DNA of 64,000 bases from Bordetella sp. H567 (GCF_001704295.1 NZ_CP012334.1:5220084-5284083); one strand, 5' to 3'; shown: positions 17,021 through 26,468, numbered from the stretch's first letter. A program made the numbers and translations. Notes: generated by a model from the sequence alone, not told the origin.

Positions 17021-17485
17021 ATGGCTACCAAGGCAGCAACGAAAAAATCAAGCAAGTCGACGAACGAGACGCCGGTTGATCTGCCCAGCGAACAAGAATT
17101 GCTGGCCATGCCCGAATCCGACTACATGAATGAACGCCAGCTGGCGTTCTTCAAGGATCGGTTGAAGCAGCTGGAGCAGGACATCCTGAACAACGCGGGG
17201 GAAACAACGGAACACCTGCGCGAAACGCAGTTCGTTCCCGATCCCGCCGATCGCGCCACGATCGAAGAAGAACACGCGCTGGAACTGCGCACCCGCGACC
17301 GCGAGCGCAAGCTGCTCAAGAAAGTGCAGCAATCCATCGCGCGCATCGACAGCGGCGAATACGGCTGGTGCGAGGAAACGGGCGAACCCATCGGCATTCC
17401 GCGTCTGCTGGCCCGGCCCACGGCCACCCTGTCGCTGGAAGCGCAGGAACGCCGTGAAATGCGCCAAAAGCTCTACGGCGACTGA
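17021..17485 (+). CDS. dksA: RNA polymerase-binding transcription factor DksA, degenerate zinc finger
   Basis: A 154-residue secondary-channel regulator of RNA polymerase that acts with ppGpp. The coiled-coil domain holds PADRATIEEEHALELRTRDRERKLLKK, with the tip motif DPADRAT near residues 72-78. Of the four zinc-finger cysteines of E. coli DksA only the first remains (GWCEETGEPIG); the other three positions are T, S and A (TLSLEAQERRE). Such single-cysteine forms are known in alpha- and betaproteobacteria and are expected not to need zinc. The N-terminus is lysine/threonine-rich. The ATG at 17021 is preferred over an upstream in-frame GTG. A terminator follows. Confidence 0.95.
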   Translation: MATKAATKKSSKSTNETPVDLPSEQELLAMPESDYMNERQLAFFKDRLKQLEQDILNNAGETTEHLRETQFVPDPADRATIEEEHALELRTRDRERKLLKKVQQSIARIDSGEYGWCEETGEPIGIPRLLARPTATLSLEAQERREMRQKLYGD

Positions 17486-17502
17486 AACGTCCCCACGGGC
17501 GC

Positions 17503-17536
17503 AAGGGCTGGATCCGCAAGGGTCCGGCCCTTTTTT
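17503..17536 (+). terminator. Intrinsic terminator of dksA
   Basis: AAGGGCTGGATCC and GGGTCCGGCCCTT pair with one mismatch around a GCAA tetraloop, followed by TTTTTT. It begins 17 bases after the dksA stop and separates dksA from hslVU. Confidence 0.9.
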
Positions 17537-17644
17537 ATTTTCGCGGCACGCCGACTTCTTGAATCTCCGCCGCCTCGCCCCCATATGCCAGCGTTACAGG
17601 CCCCCGAACGGGAGCTGCCCGCGTCGGCGCGAAGGAAAGCAATC

Positions 17645-18184
17645 ATGGATCAATATCACGGCACCACCATCATCAGCGTACGGCGCGGCAACCGCGTCGC
17701 GCTCGGGGGCGATGGTCAGGTCACCCTAGGCAACATCGTCATCAAGGGCACGGCCCGCAAAATCCGCCGCCTGTATCACGACAAGATACTGGCCGGCTTT
17801 GCCGGCGCCACGGCCGACGCCTTCACCCTGCAGGAACGCTTCGAAGCCAAGCTGGAAAAACACCAGGGCCACCTGATGCGCGCTGCCGTCGAGCTGACCC
17901 GGGACTGGCGCACCGACCGCGTGCTGCGCCGCCTGGAAGCCATGCTGATCGTGGCCGATCGGGACCATACGCTGGTGCTCACCGGCAACGGCGACGTCCT
18001 GGAACCCGAATACGGCCTGGCCGCCATCGGCTCGGGGGGCGCCTATGCGCAGTCGGCGGCCCGCGCCCTGCTGGAGCACACCGATATGGCGCCGGAAGAG
18101 GTCGTGAAGAAGTCGCTGGAAATCGCCGGCGACCTGTGCATCTATACCAACCAGAACCACCTGATCGAAACGCTGGGCGAATAA
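17645..18184 (+). CDS. hslV: ATP-dependent protease HslV, proteolytic subunit
   Basis: A 179-residue N-terminal-nucleophile peptidase of the proteasome beta type that forms the HslUV (ClpQY) complex. The mature enzyme starts at the threonine in [11 protein letters not shown] after removal of a short propeptide (MDQYHG). [10 protein letters not shown] and the C-terminal half with [14 protein letters not shown] and CIYTNQN are conserved. The ATG at 17645 is preferred because it gives the propeptide usual in betaproteobacteria, and upstream codons are non-conserved. hslU follows after 61 bases. Confidence 0.97.
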   Translation: MDQYHGTTIISVRRGNRVALGGDGQVTLGNIVIKGTARKIRRLYHDKILAGFAGATADAFTLQERFEAKLEKHQGHLMRAAVELTRDWRTDRVLRRLEAMLIVADRDHTLVLTGNGDVLEPEYGLAAIGSGGAYAQSAARALLEHTDMAPEEVVKKSLEIAGDLCIYTNQNHLIETLGE

Positions 18185-18245
18185 GCCGCGGGCGCCCCGT
18201 GCGCCGCGCACCGTCCCCAGCATCCGCGTGTCCAAGGATCCCAGC

Positions 18246-19580
18246 ATGTCCGCATCCACCATGACCCCCCGGGAAATCGTCTCCGAACTCGACAAATACA
18301 TCGTCGGCCAGAACCGCGCCAAGCGATCCGTCGCGGTCGCCTTGCGCAACCGCTGGCGCCGCCAGCAAGTCGCCGAACCGCTGCGCAACGAGATCCACCC
18401 CAAGAACATCCTGATGATCGGGCCCACGGGCGTGGGCAAGACCGAAATCGCACGGCGCCTGGCCAAGCTGGTCAATGCGCCTTTCATCAAGATCGAAGCC
18501 ACCAAGTTCACCGAGGTCGGCTATGTCGGTCGCGACGTCGACACCATCATTCGCGACCTGACCGAATATTCCATCAAGCAGACGCGCGAACTGGAAATGC
18601 GCCGCGTGCGCTCGCAGGCCGAGGACGCGGCGGAAGACCGCATCCTCGATGCGCTCGTGCCGCCGCCGCGCACCGCCAGCGGAGACCCGGACCGCAACGA
18701 CGAAAGCAGCGCGCGCCAGACTTTCCGCAAGCGCCTGCGCGAAGGAAAGATCGACGATCTGGAAATCGAAATCGAAGTCGCCCAGCCCGCGCCGCAGATG
18801 GACATCATGGGCCCGCCCGGCATGGAGGAAATGACCGAGCAGCTGCGCGGCATGTTCGCCGGCCTGAGCCGCGAGAAGAAGAAATCGCGCAAGCTCAAGG
18901 TCAAGGAAGCCTTCAAGCTGCTGGTCGAGGAAGAAGCCGCCAAGCGCGTCAACGAAGACGATCTGCGCAGCGCTGCCATCGCCAACGTCGAACAGAACGG
19001 CATCGTGTTCCTGGACGAAATCGACAAGATCGCCGCGCGCCAGGAAACCGGCGGGGCGGAAGTCTCCCGGCAAGGCGTGCAGCGCGACCTGCTGCCGCTC
19101 GTCGAAGGCACCACGGTCAATACGCGCTACGGCATGGTTCGCACCGACCATATCCTGTTCATCGCCTCGGGTGCTTTCCACCTGGCCAAGCCTTCCGACC
19201 TGATCCCGGAACTGCAGGGGCGCTTCCCCATCCGGGTGGAACTCGATTCCCTGTCGGCCGCGGATTTCGTGCGCATCCTGTCGGATACGGACGCGTCGCT
19301 CACCAAGCAGTACACCGCCTTGATGTCCACGGAAAATGTGCAGCTGGAATTCACCGACGAAGGCATCAACCGGCTGGCGGAACTGGCGTTCACGGTGAAC
19401 GAGAAAACGGAAAACATTGGCGCGCGGCGGCTGTACACCGTCATGGAAAAGCTGCTGGAAGACCTGTCCTTCGACGCCGCGGCCAGTTCCGGCGATGTGG
19501 TACACATCGACGCCGCCTATGTGAACGACAAGCTCGCGGAAGTGGCCGGCAGCCAGGATCTGGCGCGCTACGTGCTGTGA
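18246..19580 (+). CDS. hslU: ATP-dependent protease HslU, ATPase subunit
   Basis: A 444-residue AAA+ unfoldase that feeds substrates into HslV. It begins [17 protein letters not shown]. Walker A is GPTGVGKT (59-66), the pore loop is GYVGRDV, and Walker B is [13 protein letters not shown]. The intermediate I-domain spans roughly residues 110-240, and the sensor and arginine-finger region includes [12 protein letters not shown]. The C-terminus ends LARYVL, the motif that inserts between HslV subunits. The start at 18246 follows AAGGATCC; a GTG six codons upstream is less likely. Confidence 0.97.
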   Translation: MSASTMTPREIVSELDKYIVGQNRAKRSVAVALRNRWRRQQVAEPLRNEIHPKNILMIGPTGVGKTEIARRLAKLVNAPFIKIEATKFTEVGYVGRDVDTIIRDLTEYSIKQTRELEMRRVRSQAEDAAEDRILDALVPPPRTASGDPDRNDESSARQTFRKRLREGKIDDLEIEIEVAQPAPQMDIMGPPGMEEMTEQLRGMFAGLSREKKKSRKLKVKEAFKLLVEEEAAKRVNEDDLRSAAIANVEQNGIVFLDEIDKIAARQETGGAEVSRQGVQRDLLPLVEGTTVNTRYGMVRTDHILFIASGAFHLAKPSDLIPELQGRFPIRVELDSLSAADFVRILSDTDASLTKQYTALMSTENVQLEFTDEGINRLAELAFTVNEKTENIGARRLYTVMEKLLEDLSFDAAASSGDVVHIDAAYVNDKLAEVAGSQDLARYVL

Positions 19581-19592
19581 CCGTTGGCGACG

Positions 19593-19979
19593 CTAGGGCA
19601 ACACGCTCTTGTCGATCGCCGTCACCACATACCCGCCGTCCTGCCGGGTGGCGGTGAACCGCACCTTGTCGCCCGGCCGGATGTCCCGCAGCAGCGCTGG
19701 CGCGGCGTGATACACCAGCGTCGCGGCCGGCAGGCCCAGATCCTTGATTTCGCCGTGGCGCAATGCCACCGTTCCCTGCTGGGCATCGACACGCCGGACT
19801 TCGCCCGTGGCGCTGGCCTGTGGATTCCGTGCCGGCGCTGGGCCGGCGGCGGCGACCGCCCCCGCGACCGCGATGCCCGCCAGGGCGACAATCCATACCG
19901 CCGCACGCCTGCGGCCCTGGCGCCCGGGCTGCCACCCCTCCTTCGGGACCGAAGCCGCCCCGCCCCTGTCTTCCGACAT
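19593..19979 (-). CDS. CusF-like (copper-binding protein family) membrane-anchored protein with altered metal site
   Basis: A 128-residue protein with one N-terminal membrane anchor or signal helix (about residues 26-48), then an OB-fold domain of the CusF_Ec family (about 58-126): GEVRRVDAQQGTVALRHGEIKDLG through GDKVRFTATRQDGGYVVTAI. In copper-binding members the strand after GEI-L reads MPAMTM, giving the Met ligands and, in CusF, a tryptophan cap. Here it reads LPAATLVY, so both methionines are absent while the histidine in RHGEI remains. It may bind another ligand or none. It is convergent with hslU (12 bases apart) and divergent from the GNAT gene. Confidence 0.72.
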   Translation of the reverse strand: MSEDRGGAASVPKEGWQPGRQGRRRAAVWIVALAGIAVAGAVAAAGPAPARNPQASATGEVRRVDAQQGTVALRHGEIKDLGLPAATLVYHAAPALLRDIRPGDKVRFTATRQDGGYVVTAIDKSVLP

Positions 19980-20045
19980 TGCTACTCCTTGCGGCCGCCG
20001 CGGCCTGCAACTAGCATAGCGCCACTCTTTCCACGGAAGACGATC

Positions 20046-20585
20046 TTGTCCGCTACCACCCCCTACATCATCCGCCCGGCGACTCCGCAAGACGTCCCCG
20101 GCATCCTGGCGCTGATGCGCGAGCTGGCCGAATACGAAAAACTCACGGCGATATTCGCGGCCACCGAGGATAGCCTGCGGGCCTCGCTGTTCGGGCGCAC
20201 CCCGGCCGCCGAATGCATGGTGGCGCAGCGCACCGATGGGGGGCAAGCCGCCCTGCTCGCGTACGCGGTGTGGTTCCACAACTATTCGACCTTCCTGTGC
20301 CGGCGCGGCCTGTACCTGGAGGACGTCTATGTGCGCGCCGACCAGCGCGGCCAGGGCGTCGGCCGCGCGCTGCTGCGGCAGCTGGCTGCCATCGCCGTCG
20401 AACGCGGTTGCGGGCGCTTCGAATGGACGGTGCTGGACTGGAACCAGCCCGCCATCGACTTCTATGAAAGCCTGGGCGCCGAGGTGCTGCCCGAATGGCG
20501 CATCGTCCGCGTCACCGGCGCCGCGCTGGACAAGATGGGCAGGGCTTCCCTCCCGGCAAAGGCGGAGGCTGGCCAGCATGGCTAA
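20046..20585 (+). CDS. GNAT family N-acetyltransferase
   Basis: A 179-residue acetyl-CoA-dependent acetyltransferase. It begins YIIRPATPQDVPGILALMRELAEYE. The acetyl-CoA loop is VRADQRGQGVGRALLRQL (RGQGVG, about residues 99-104), preceded by LYLEDVYV and followed by GCGRFEWTVLDWNQPAIDFYESLGA. This resembles the spermidine/diamine (SAT-type) and YhbS-like branches, but the acceptor cannot be assigned. Translation appears to start at TTG (20046) behind GGAAGACG, since no ATG precedes the conserved N-terminus. Its end overlaps the cobalamin adenosyltransferase gene by eight bases. Confidence 0.85.
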   Translation: MSATTPYIIRPATPQDVPGILALMRELAEYEKLTAIFAATEDSLRASLFGRTPAAECMVAQRTDGGQAALLAYAVWFHNYSTFLCRRGLYLEDVYVRADQRGQGVGRALLRQLAAIAVERGCGRFEWTVLDWNQPAIDFYESLGAEVLPEWRIVRVTGAALDKMGRASLPAKAEAGQHG

Positions 20586-21141
20586 CCGGCTGACGGTCGT
20601 TGCCACGCGTGCCGGAGACGACGGCACCACAGGGCTGGGCGACGGCAGCCGCGTCGCCAAGGACAGCGCGCGCGTGGCCGCGCTGGGCGACGTCGACGAA
20701 TTGAACAGCACCTTGGGCGTCGTGCTGGCCGAAGCACAGCTGGACGCGGAAGTCGCGGCCGACCTGCGCGACGTTCAGCACGCGCTGTTCGATATGGGCG
20801 CCGAACTCTGCATACCCGGGTACACCAAGCTGGACGGCAACCACGTCAGCCACCTGGACGGACGCCTGGCGCACTACAACGGCACGCTGCCACCGCTGCG
20901 CGAGTTCATCCTGCCCGGCGGTTCGCGACCCGGGGCGCTGCTGCACGTCGCCCGCACGGTGTGCCGGCGCGCGGAACGCGCGGTGGTCGCCTTGCAGCGC
21001 ATGGAGACGGTCAACAAGCCCGTCCTGCAGTACCTGAACCGGCTTTCCGACCTGCTCTTCGTCATGGCGCGAGTGGCCAACCGCGCCTTGGGCGTGGGGG
21101 ATGTGTACTGGCGCAATCCACCCAAAGGCGATGGCGCCTGA
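20578..21141 (+). CDS. ATP:cob(I)alamin adenosyltransferase, PduO type
   Basis: A 187-residue enzyme that transfers the adenosyl group of ATP to cob(I)alamin, giving coenzyme B12. PduO hallmarks are the N-terminal ATP-binding TRAGDDGTTGLGDGSRVAKDS (about residues 9-29), LNSTLGV, LPGGSRPGALLHVARTVCRRAERA (about 118-141) and the end PVLQYLNRLSDLLFVMAR. The ATG at 20578 lies within the end of the GNAT gene, so the two are translationally coupled. No other cobalamin gene is in the window, so a salvage or assimilation role is likely. Confidence 0.95.
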   Translation: MANRLTVVATRAGDDGTTGLGDGSRVAKDSARVAALGDVDELNSTLGVVLAEAQLDAEVAADLRDVQHALFDMGAELCIPGYTKLDGNHVSHLDGRLAHYNGTLPPLREFILPGGSRPGALLHVARTVCRRAERAVVALQRMETVNKPVLQYLNRLSDLLFVMARVANRALGVGDVYWRNPPKGDGA

Positions 21142-21344
21142 AGGCTGGAAGCCACGGCCTGCTCAACCGTGGCAGGGTGCGCCGCCGCTACAAGCCCCTC
21201 GGCCGTGGCAGCTTGCTCGGCCAGGGAAACTTGCTCAACAGTAAGGACACGATCGCGTCGGCAGGGTGCTGCCACGCCAAGGCGGGCGCGCAAATTGCTC
21301 TTGCTTGGACGACGCCACACGGCGCACTACCAAGGAGAATCCAT

Positions 21345-21929
21345 ATGACCGCACGCTTTATCACCGGCGGCGTTCTCACCGCCGCCGCACTGGCGCTGGG
21401 CACCGGCGCCTGGGCTCAACCTGCTCCCAGGTCTACGGCACCGAGCCAGAGCACGCAACCGCGCAGCACGCTGGCCAGCGCCGACAAGGACTTTCTGGAG
21501 AATGCCGCGCAGGGCGGCCATGCCGAGATCGAAGGCAGCCAGATGGCCGCGACCAAGAGCAGCAATGCCGACGTCAAGCAGTTCGCGACCCAGATGGTCC
21601 AGGACCACACCAAGGCGAACGAGGAACTGATGGCGCTGGCCATGAAGAAGGGCTACACGCCTCCGGATAAACCGTCCATGATGCAGCGCACCGAGCTGAA
21701 GGCATTGAGCGCCACCAGCGGCAGCAGCTTCGACAAGATGTACGTGAGCCGGATCGGCGTCGCCGCGCACGAGGACACGGTGAAACTGTTCCGGAAGGCT
21801 GCGGACAATGCCAAGGACCCCGACATCAAGGCCTGGGCCGCCCAGACGCTGCCGACGCTGCAGCACCACCTGGACATGGCCAACGCGCTGCACCAGAAGG
21901 TCGACGGCGACAGCAAGGCCAAGAAGTAA
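21345..21929 (+). CDS. DUF4142 family periplasmic protein
   Basis: A 194-residue secreted protein with a signal peptide (about residues 1-24, cleavage near AWA-QP), a serine/threonine/proline-rich linker and a four-helix ferritin-like DUF4142 domain (about 46-188). The domain holds DKDFLENAAQGGHAEIEGSQMAATKSSNADVKQFATQMVQDH and the later HHLDMANAL. The family is common in soil bacteria; its function is unknown, and stress or envelope roles have been suggested. The ATG has AAGGAGA upstream. The 203-base spacer before it shows no gene. A strong terminator follows. Confidence 0.9.
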   Translation: MTARFITGGVLTAAALALGTGAWAQPAPRSTAPSQSTQPRSTLASADKDFLENAAQGGHAEIEGSQMAATKSSNADVKQFATQMVQDHTKANEELMALAMKKGYTPPDKPSMMQRTELKALSATSGSSFDKMYVSRIGVAAHEDTVKLFRKAADNAKDPDIKAWAAQTLPTLQHHLDMANALHQKVDGDSKAKK

Positions 21930-21954
21930 GCCGGGAGGATAACGGTGCTTGAAG

Positions 21955-21982
21955 CGCCACGGCCAGCCGGCCGTGGCGTTTT
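21955..21982 (+). terminator. Intrinsic terminator of the DUF4142 gene
   Basis: CGCCACGGCC and GGCCGTGGCG form a perfect ten-base stem with an AGCC loop, followed by TTTT on the plus strand. On the minus strand no T-run follows, so it serves the DUF4142 gene rather than lipA. Confidence 0.85.
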
Positions 21983-21994
21983 GCGTTTGTCAGG

Positions 21995-23044
21995 TCAGTT
22001 CACGCCTGCCGCGTGCGCCTGCTGGTCCGCATGGTAGGAAGAACGCACCATCGCGCCCACGGCCGCGTGCGAGAAGCCCATGTCATAGGCTTCGCGTTCG
22101 AACATGGCGAAGGTGTCGGGATGCACGTAGCGCAGCACCGGCAAATGGTGCTCGGAGGGCTGCAGATACTGCCCGATGGTCAACATGTCCACGCCATGTT
22201 CGCGCATGTCGCGCATCACCTGCAGGATCTCCTCGTCGGTTTCCCCCAGGCCCAGCATCAGGCCGGACTTGGTGGGAACGTCCGGGTGCAGGCGCTTGAA
22301 CTCCTGCAGCAGTTTCAGCGAATGCGCGTAGTCGGAACCGGGGCGCGCCTGCTTGTACAGGCGGGGCACGGTTTCCAGGTTGTGGTTCATGACATCCGGA
22401 GGACCGGCGTTCAGGATGTCCAGCGCACGGTCCAGGCGGCCGCGGAAGTCCGGCACCAGGACCTCGATGCGGGTGGATGGCGACTGCTCGCGCACCTGGC
22501 GGATGCATTCGACGAAGTGGCCCGCGCCGCCGTCGCGCAGATCGTCGCGATCCACGGATGTGATGACCACATACGAAAGCTTCAGCGCGGCGATCGTACG
22601 CGCCAGGTTGCGCGGTTCTTCGGCATCCAGCGGATCCGGCCGCCCGTGCCCCACGTCGCAGAACGGGCAGCGGCGCGTGCACTTGTCCCCCATGATCATG
22701 AAGGTGGCGGTGCCCTTGCCGAAGCACTCGCCGATGTTGGGACAAGAGGCCTCTTCGCAAACGGTATGCAGGTTGTGCTCGCGCAGGATGCGCTTGATGT
22801 CATGGAAGCGCGATCCCGGCGCAGCGGCCCGCACGCGTATCCATTCCGGTTTCTTTAGCCGCTCGGCCTGCACGACCTTGATGGGGATGCGGGCAGTCTT
22901 GGCCTGCGATTTCTGCTTGGCCGTGGGATCGTAGGGCTTGGCGGACTCGGCGACCGCGGCGTCGGAGACGGCAGTCACGGGTTGGGAATGGGGGGCGTCG
23001 GCCCCGGCGGGCGCGGCGAAGGAACGATCTGCGGGCGTGGACAT
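21995..23044 (-). CDS. lipA: Lipoyl synthase
   Basis: A 349-residue radical SAM enzyme that inserts two sulfur atoms into protein-bound octanoyl groups. The auxiliary iron-sulfur cluster ligands lie in [12 protein letters not shown] and the radical SAM cluster in [20 protein letters not shown] and SSYHAD near the C-terminus (the conserved serine that ligates the auxiliary cluster) are present. The first 45 residues are a variable, alanine-rich extension. It follows lipB by 51 bases in the order dacA-dat-DUF493-lipB-lipA. Confidence 0.97.
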   Translation of the reverse strand: MSTPADRSFAAPAGADAPHSQPVTAVSDAAVAESAKPYDPTAKQKSQAKTARIPIKVVQAERLKKPEWIRVRAAAPGSRFHDIKRILREHNLHTVCEEASCPNIGECFGKGTATFMIMGDKCTRRCPFCDVGHGRPDPLDAEEPRNLARTIAALKLSYVVITSVDRDDLRDGGAGHFVECIRQVREQSPSTRIEVLVPDFRGRLDRALDILNAGPPDVMNHNLETVPRLYKQARPGSDYAHSLKLLQEFKRLHPDVPTKSGLMLGLGETDEEILQVMRDMREHGVDMLTIGQYLQPSEHHLPVLRYVHPDTFAMFEREAYDMGFSHAAVGAMVRSSYHADQQAHAAGVN

Positions 23045-23095
23045 GAGTCGGCTACGCGCGGCGCCCGGGGCGCCGCCTTCGGGAAAAACCCCAGT

Positions 23096-23776
23096 TTACT
23101 CCCCGGGGGCGGGACAGCCCGGGGAAGACCCTGCGGCCAGGAAGCCCGGGCCGCCGCCCTGCCCCAGCCGGGCGATGCGTTGCGCCAGGCGCCCGCCCAC
23201 GTCCTGCAGCGTGGCGCGCACGCCGCAGGCGGCCATGTCTATCGTGGCCAGGTCTTCATACCCGCAGGGATTGATGCCCAGGAAAGGCCCCAGGTCCATA
23301 TCGACGTTCAAGGCCACCCCGTGATACGCACAGCCCGAGCGGATCTTGATGCCCAGCGCGGCGATCTTCGCCAGCTCGCCGCCGGCGGCCGGGACGGGCA
23401 CATAGACGCCGGGCGCGCCCGGCTTGCGGCATCCCTGGACACCGTAGTCGGCCAGGGTGGCGATCACGGCGTCTTCCAGGAAGGCCACGTATTCCTTCAC
23501 GTACACGCCCGCGCGGCGCAAGTCGACCAGCGCGTAGGCCACGACCTGGCCGGGGCCGTGGTAGGTGACTTGGCCACCGCGATCCGTGCGCACGACGGGG
23601 ATGCCGCCGGGATTCCGCACATGCTCGGGCTTGCCCGCCTGCCCCAGGGTATAGACGGGCCCATGCTCGCAGAGCCAGATTTCGTCGGCCGTGGCGGCCG
23701 TGCGCGCCGCCGTGAAGGCCTGCATCGCCTGCCACACGGCCGCGTAGTCGGCGGGCCGGTCCAACCACTTGATCAT
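23096..23776 (-). CDS. lipB: Octanoyltransferase
   Basis: A 226-residue enzyme that moves octanoate from acyl carrier protein to lipoyl domains. Diagnostic segments are [16 protein letters not shown] (about residues 66-81), [10 protein letters not shown] containing the catalytic lysine and GINPCGY containing the catalytic cysteine. The C-terminal 20 residues are glycine/proline-rich and variable. It is 36 bases downstream of the DUF493 gene and upstream of lipA, together forming the lipoate-assembly pair. Confidence 0.97.
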   Translation of the reverse strand: MIKWLDRPADYAAVWQAMQAFTAARTAATADEIWLCEHGPVYTLGQAGKPEHVRNPGGIPVVRTDRGGQVTYHGPGQVVAYALVDLRRAGVYVKEYVAFLEDAVIATLADYGVQGCRKPGAPGVYVPVPAAGGELAKIAALGIKIRSGCAYHGVALNVDMDLGPFLGINPCGYEDLATIDMAACGVRATLQDVGGRLAQRIARLGQGGGPGFLAAGSSPGCPAPGE

Positions 23777-23812
23777 GCGCTGATGCCTTATCCGATGGAA
23801 GGAATGGGCCGC

Positions 23813-24088
23813 CTAGAGGACGACGGAGACCAGGGGATGGCCGTGCAGCGCACGGTAGAGTGCGTCCAGCTGTTCGCGCGAGGTAGCGCGTACGGTGAAA
23901 GTCAGGCCGATGTAATTGCCGCCCTTGCTGGGCCGCATTTCGACCGTGGCGGGATCGAAGCCGGGGTCGAACTGCAACACGACTTCGGTCAGGACCTGGG
24001 CGAAATCCGGATGGCGCTTGCCCATCACCTTGATGGGGAAATCGCTGGGATATTCGATCAGGGATTGCTCGGGCGGGATATTCATCAT
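23813..24088 (-). CDS. DUF493/YbeD family protein
   Basis: A 91-residue protein with the YbeD fold: LIEYPSDFPIKVMGKRHPDFAQVLTEVV near the start and YIGLTFTVRATSREQLDALYRALHGHPLVSVVL at the end. It is an ACT-like alpha/beta domain presumed to bind a small ligand. In E. coli ybeD lies between dacA and lipB; here the order is the same with a transaminase gene inserted, five bases upstream. The function is unknown. Confidence 0.93.
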   Translation of the reverse strand: MMNIPPEQSLIEYPSDFPIKVMGKRHPDFAQVLTEVVLQFDPGFDPATVEMRPSKGGNYIGLTFTVRATSREQLDALYRALHGHPLVSVVL

Positions 24089-24093
24089 GCTTA

Positions 24094-24987
24094 CTACATG
24101 GAGGCGCTGCCGGGTTTTCCAAGAAGCGCCGCGATACGGGCATCATACCCCTGCCGCAGGCGGCCATACACCGGGCCGGCGCGGCCCGCCCCCACCGGCC
24201 TGCCGTCCAGCTTCAGCGCGGGCAGGATCTCGCGCGTGGCGGAAGACACCATCAATTCATCGGCATTTTCCACTTCGTCCCGCGTGATGGGGCGCATCTC
24301 GAAGGGAATGCCGGCTTCGGCGGCCAGCTCGGCCATCAGCCCGTAGCGTATGCCTTCCAGCACCAGGTGGTTCTTGGGGGGCGCCAGCAGCTTGCCGCCC
24401 GCGGCCACCCAGACGTTGCACGTCGCGCCCTCGCTCAGCATGCCGTCGCGGAACTGCACGACCTCGTCGGCGCCCTGGTCCGCCGCACGCTGCTTGGCCA
24501 GCACGTTGCCCAGCAGCGATACCGACTTGATATCGCAATGCAGCCAGCGTTCGTCGGGTATCGAAACCAGCGACACGCCCTGCTCGCGCACGTCGGCGCC
24601 GGGGCGCGTGAAGGGGGACGTCATGCCGAATACGGTGGGCGCCACGCGTTCGGTTGGAAATCCATGGTCGCGCTTGGCCACGCCGCGCGTCACCTGCAGG
24701 TAGACCACGCAGGAAGCCGTCAGCGAGCGATCTATCAGGCCCTGGACGACGCCATGCCAGCCCGCGCGGTCGAAGGGGGATTCGATGCGGATGGCGGCCA
24801 GGCTGCGCTCCAGCCGGGCCAGGTGTTCGGCCATGCGGAAGGGATGGCCTTCGTACACCGGGACGACTTCATAGACGCCATCGCCGAAGATGAAGCCACG
24901 GTCCAGGACCGAGATTTTCGCGTCCTGCAGCCGCAGGAATTCGCCGTTCAGATACGCCTGGCTATCGCCCGGCACGCCCGGAATCAT
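24094..24987 (-). CDS. dat: D-amino acid aminotransferase (class IV)
   Basis: A 297-residue PLP enzyme of fold type IV. It starts AYLNGEFLRLQDAKISVLDRGFIFGDGVYEVVPVY, typical of D-alanine transaminases. The PLP lysine is K154 in CDIKSVSLLGNVLAKQ. GATCNVWV and EEMRPITRDEV-type segments follow, and the SSATREILP motif lies near the end. It would interconvert D-alanine and D-glutamate, both peptidoglycan precursors, which fits its place directly after dacA. The ATG at 24987 is chosen from the conserved N-terminus; an ADCL or branched-chain activity is less likely from these motifs. Confidence 0.9.
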   Translation of the reverse strand: MIPGVPGDSQAYLNGEFLRLQDAKISVLDRGFIFGDGVYEVVPVYEGHPFRMAEHLARLERSLAAIRIESPFDRAGWHGVVQGLIDRSLTASCVVYLQVTRGVAKRDHGFPTERVAPTVFGMTSPFTRPGADVREQGVSLVSIPDERWLHCDIKSVSLLGNVLAKQRAADQGADEVVQFRDGMLSEGATCNVWVAAGGKLLAPPKNHLVLEGIRYGLMAELAAEAGIPFEMRPITRDEVENADELMVSSATREILPALKLDGRPVGAGRAGPVYGRLRQGYDARIAALLGKPGSASM

Positions 24988-25136
24988 GTGTGCTCCTCGC
25001 AAGGGAAAGACGGGGGCGCGGCCTGCCGGCATGGCCGGCCGCGCGGCAACGAAAAAGGCGGACTTCCGTCCGCCCCAGTGTCGTGTGCGTGGCGGCCGTC
25101 CGCGCGATGGCCGCCAGCTTACACCGCCTGGCCGGC

Positions 25137-26468
25137 CTACTGCAGCCAGCGCTTGACCATATCGACCATGCGGCCGAAGAAGCCCGCGCGTTCGACCGGT
25201 TCGCGCACGACCAGCGGTTCGGTGCGCAGCGTCTTGCCGTCCAGCGTCAGGCGCAGCGTGCCGACGCGCTGGCCTTTCTCCAGCGGCGCGACCAGCGGGT
25301 CGGTGCGCTCGGCGACGGGCTTGACGTCCGCGGCCTTGCCGCGCGGCACGGCGATCCATACGGGCGCCGGGGGACCGAGCTTGGCGACTTCCGTCTTGCC
25401 CTCCCACACCCGTGCATCGAGCGGCGGCTGGTTGTTGTCGAACAGCTTGACGGTGTCGAAGTTCTGGAAGCTCCAGTTCAGCAGCTTCAGGCTTTCTTCC
25501 GCCCGCGTGGATTCGCTGTCGGCCCCGACCATGACGGTCAGCACGCGCCGGTCGCCGCGTAGCGCCGTGGCCACCAGGCAGTAGCCCGCGGATTCGGTGT
25601 GGCCGGTCTTCATGCCGTCTACCGACGGATCGGCCCACAGCAGGCGGTTGCGGTTGGGCTGGTTGATCTTGTTGTAGGCGAAGCTGCGCTGCTTGTAGTA
25701 ATGGAAGTAATCCGGGTGGTCGGTGATCAGGTGCGTGGCGATGGTGGCCAGGTCGCGCACCGTGGTGGTGTGCTGCGGGTCGGGCAGCCCCGTGGCATTC
25801 ATGAAGTGCGAGCCCTTCATGCCCAGCCGTTCGGCTTCCTGGTTCATCATGGACGCGAAGGCGGACTCGCTGCCGCCCACGGCTTCGGAAAGCGCCACCG
25901 AGGCATCGTTGCCGGACTGGACGATCACACCCTGGAGCAATTCATCGACCGTGACCGGCTTGCGCGGTTCGATGAACATGCGCGAACCGCCCGTGCGCCA
26001 TGCGTGTTCGGACACCGGTACCTGCTGATCCAGCGTCAAGCGCTTTTCATCCAGCGCATCGAAGACCACATAGGCGGTCATGATCTTCGTCAGCGAGGCG
26101 GGCTCGACCTGTTGGTCCGGGTTGGATGCGGCCAGCACCTGGCCGCTGTTGACATCCACGGCGATCCACGCGCGGGCGGCGATCGCGGGCGCCGGGATGG
26201 GTGACACGGCGACGACGGGCGAAATGCCCTTGGCATCCGCATCCGCGACCTGCGAGGGGGAGGCGCCCGATGGGGTGGTTGCCGCCTGGGTGGGATTGGT
26301 AGCGGGCGCGGGGGCGGGCGCGGACGCCGCGGGCTTCGCCGCCGGCTTGACCGCTGTCTGGGACCACACTGCCGGCGCTCCCATCGCCAGCACCGCGATC
26401 AACGTACCGGCGGCGACGCGCCGTCCAAGAATTGAAGGAATAAAACGGGGCAAACGCGAATTCGTCAT
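25137..26468 (-). CDS. dacA: D-alanyl-D-alanine carboxypeptidase (PBP5/6 family)
   Basis: A 443-residue penicillin-binding protein that trims the terminal D-Ala from muropeptides. A signal peptide (about residues 10-36) is followed by a long alanine/proline-rich linker (37-95). The catalytic domain has the S125-x-x-K128 nucleophile motif (SLTK), SGN at 185-187 and KTG at 287-289. A PBP5-type C-terminal beta domain follows, then an amphipathic end (RMVDMVKRWLQ) that anchors the protein to the inner membrane. The ATG at 26468 gives a proper signal sequence. Whether it corresponds to DacA or DacC of E. coli is not decidable; gene order favours dacA. Confidence 0.93.
   Translation of the reverse strand: MTNSRLPRFIPSILGRRVAAGTLIAVLAMGAPAVWSQTAVKPAAKPAASAPAPAPATNPTQAATTPSGASPSQVADADAKGISPVVAVSPIPAPAIAARAWIAVDVNSGQVLAASNPDQQVEPASLTKIMTAYVVFDALDEKRLTLDQQVPVSEHAWRTGGSRMFIEPRKPVTVDELLQGVIVQSGNDASVALSEAVGGSESAFASMMNQEAERLGMKGSHFMNATGLPDPQHTTTVRDLATIATHLITDHPDYFHYYKQRSFAYNKINQPNRNRLLWADPSVDGMKTGHTESAGYCLVATALRGDRRVLTVMVGADSESTRAEESLKLLNWSFQNFDTVKLFDNNQPPLDARVWEGKTEVAKLGPPAPVWIAVPRGKAADVKPVAERTDPLVAPLEKGQRVGTLRLTLDGKTLRTEPLVVREPVERAGFFGRMVDMVKRWLQ

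Noticed and set aside
17979-19505. A 508-codon minus-strand ORF opposite hslU
   Set aside because: hslU is certain on the plus strand; the antisense product matches nothing I know.
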